Below are positions 6,309-6,423 of a stretch of DNA of 6,423 nucleotides, piece by piece (within the stretch, counting starts at the first letter, position 1; each line of letters begins with the position of its first letter). Under the pieces are notes generated by a model. The model was not told where the DNA came from. It searched no databases and saw only the letters and a program-made list of their open reading frames with translations. The DNA comes from an uncultured Clostridium sp. (lineage in GTDB: Bacteria > Bacillota > Clostridia > Lachnospirales > Lachnospiraceae): assembly GCA_900541315.1 (NCBI GenBank), contig UQJF01000150.1:1-6423 (forward strand), given 5' to 3'. The translations under genes were made by a program, and so were the position numbers.

Positions 6309-6313
6309 GTATA
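6308..6313 (-). promoter_or_regulatory. Possible -10 box for the radC-mre-min operon
   Basis: The minus strand reads TATACT, five of six matches to TATAAT. No good -35 box occurs at 16-18 bp: the sequence there is G-rich (AAGGGGC region). A TAGACA further upstream (6341-6346) pairs only with a weak AATTAT. The position next to the inverted repeat makes it plausible that transcription starts inside the repeat, but the call rests on one hexamer. Confidence 0.25.
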
Positions 6314-6337
6314 ATCCACAATAATTACCCGCCCCTT

Positions 6338-6423
6338 TCACTTGTCTAAATTTCCATCTGCCGCGTCGGCTTCAATCGACGATGCTACCGGCATCGCCTC
6401 ATTCAGCTTCCTTGCACATGAAA
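6338..6423 (-). CDS. Possible C-terminal fragment of an unrecognised upstream gene
   Basis: One minus-strand frame is open from the window edge to a TGA at 6338-6340, giving 27 residues that begin SCARKLNEAMPVASS and end in an acidic stretch (IEADAADGNLDK). I do not recognise it. The stretch 6352-6417 is about 58% GC by my count, clearly above the rest of the window, and could belong to a different gene or a mobile element. Against this, the plus strand is also open here (from after a TAA at 6312-6314 to the edge), and 27 codons is too short for certainty. If real, its stop lies 112 bp before radC. Confidence 0.3.
   Translation of the reverse strand, partial: SCARKLNEAMPVASSIEADAADGNLDK

Noticed and set aside
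6284..6319. 11-residue leader peptide (GTG start, after AAAGGGGCGGG) upstream of radC
   Set aside because: The frame is very short, its sequence is mostly the inverted repeat, and it shows no regulatory codon run; chance is the simpler explanation.

Overview
The window looks like one end of a draft-genome contig from a low-to-mid-GC Gram-positive anaerobe of the class Clostridia, most likely a Lachnospiraceae-type gut bacterium. The reasons are the gene order radC-mreC-mreD-PBP2-minC-minD, strong AGGAGG-type ribosome binding sites, TTG and GTG starts, and a very long PBP2 (about 977 aa) with a large insert of the kind known from clostridial PBP2s. Genus and species cannot be fixed from this sequence.

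Layout. Bases 1-48 are not biological: they are the end of an Illumina P7 oligo, an 8-nt index and the Nextera read-2/Tn5 mosaic-end adapter. All convincing genes are on the minus strand, so transcription runs from high to low coordinates. In that order they are: a possible 3' fragment of an unrecognised gene (6338-6423); a regulatory region with a perfect 8+8 bp inverted repeat (6285-6308); radC (5497-6225); mreC (4588-5436); mreD (4058-4591); the class B penicillin-binding protein mrdA/PBP2 (1132-4065); minC (437-1102); and the first 94 codons of minD (49-332), cut off by the adapter junction. Gaps are 60 bp (radC-mreC), -4 bp (mreC-mreD), -8 bp (mreD-mrdA), 29 bp (mrdA-minC) and 104 bp (minC-minD). 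This suggests one operon with translational coupling in the middle and a possible extra regulatory point before minD.

How the genes work together. MreC and MreD are membrane scaffold proteins of the elongation machinery and PBP2 is its peptidoglycan transpeptidase. MinC and MinD form the inhibitor that keeps the FtsZ ring away from the poles. The operon therefore couples side-wall synthesis with division-site choice. RadC, a JAB/MPN-domain protein of unclear function, is a traditional neighbour of mre genes in Firmicutes.

What stands out. No mreB lies between radC and mreC, where it usually sits. A perfect 8-bp hairpin encloses the radC stop codon at that junction. An operator-like inverted repeat precedes radC, and a near-perfect 20-bp palindrome lies between minC and minD. 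PBP2 carries an insert of about 245 residues and a Cys/Cys/His set that may bind zinc. I do not see a wholly new system; this is a conserved cell-shape/division operon with a few unexplained regulatory-looking sites.
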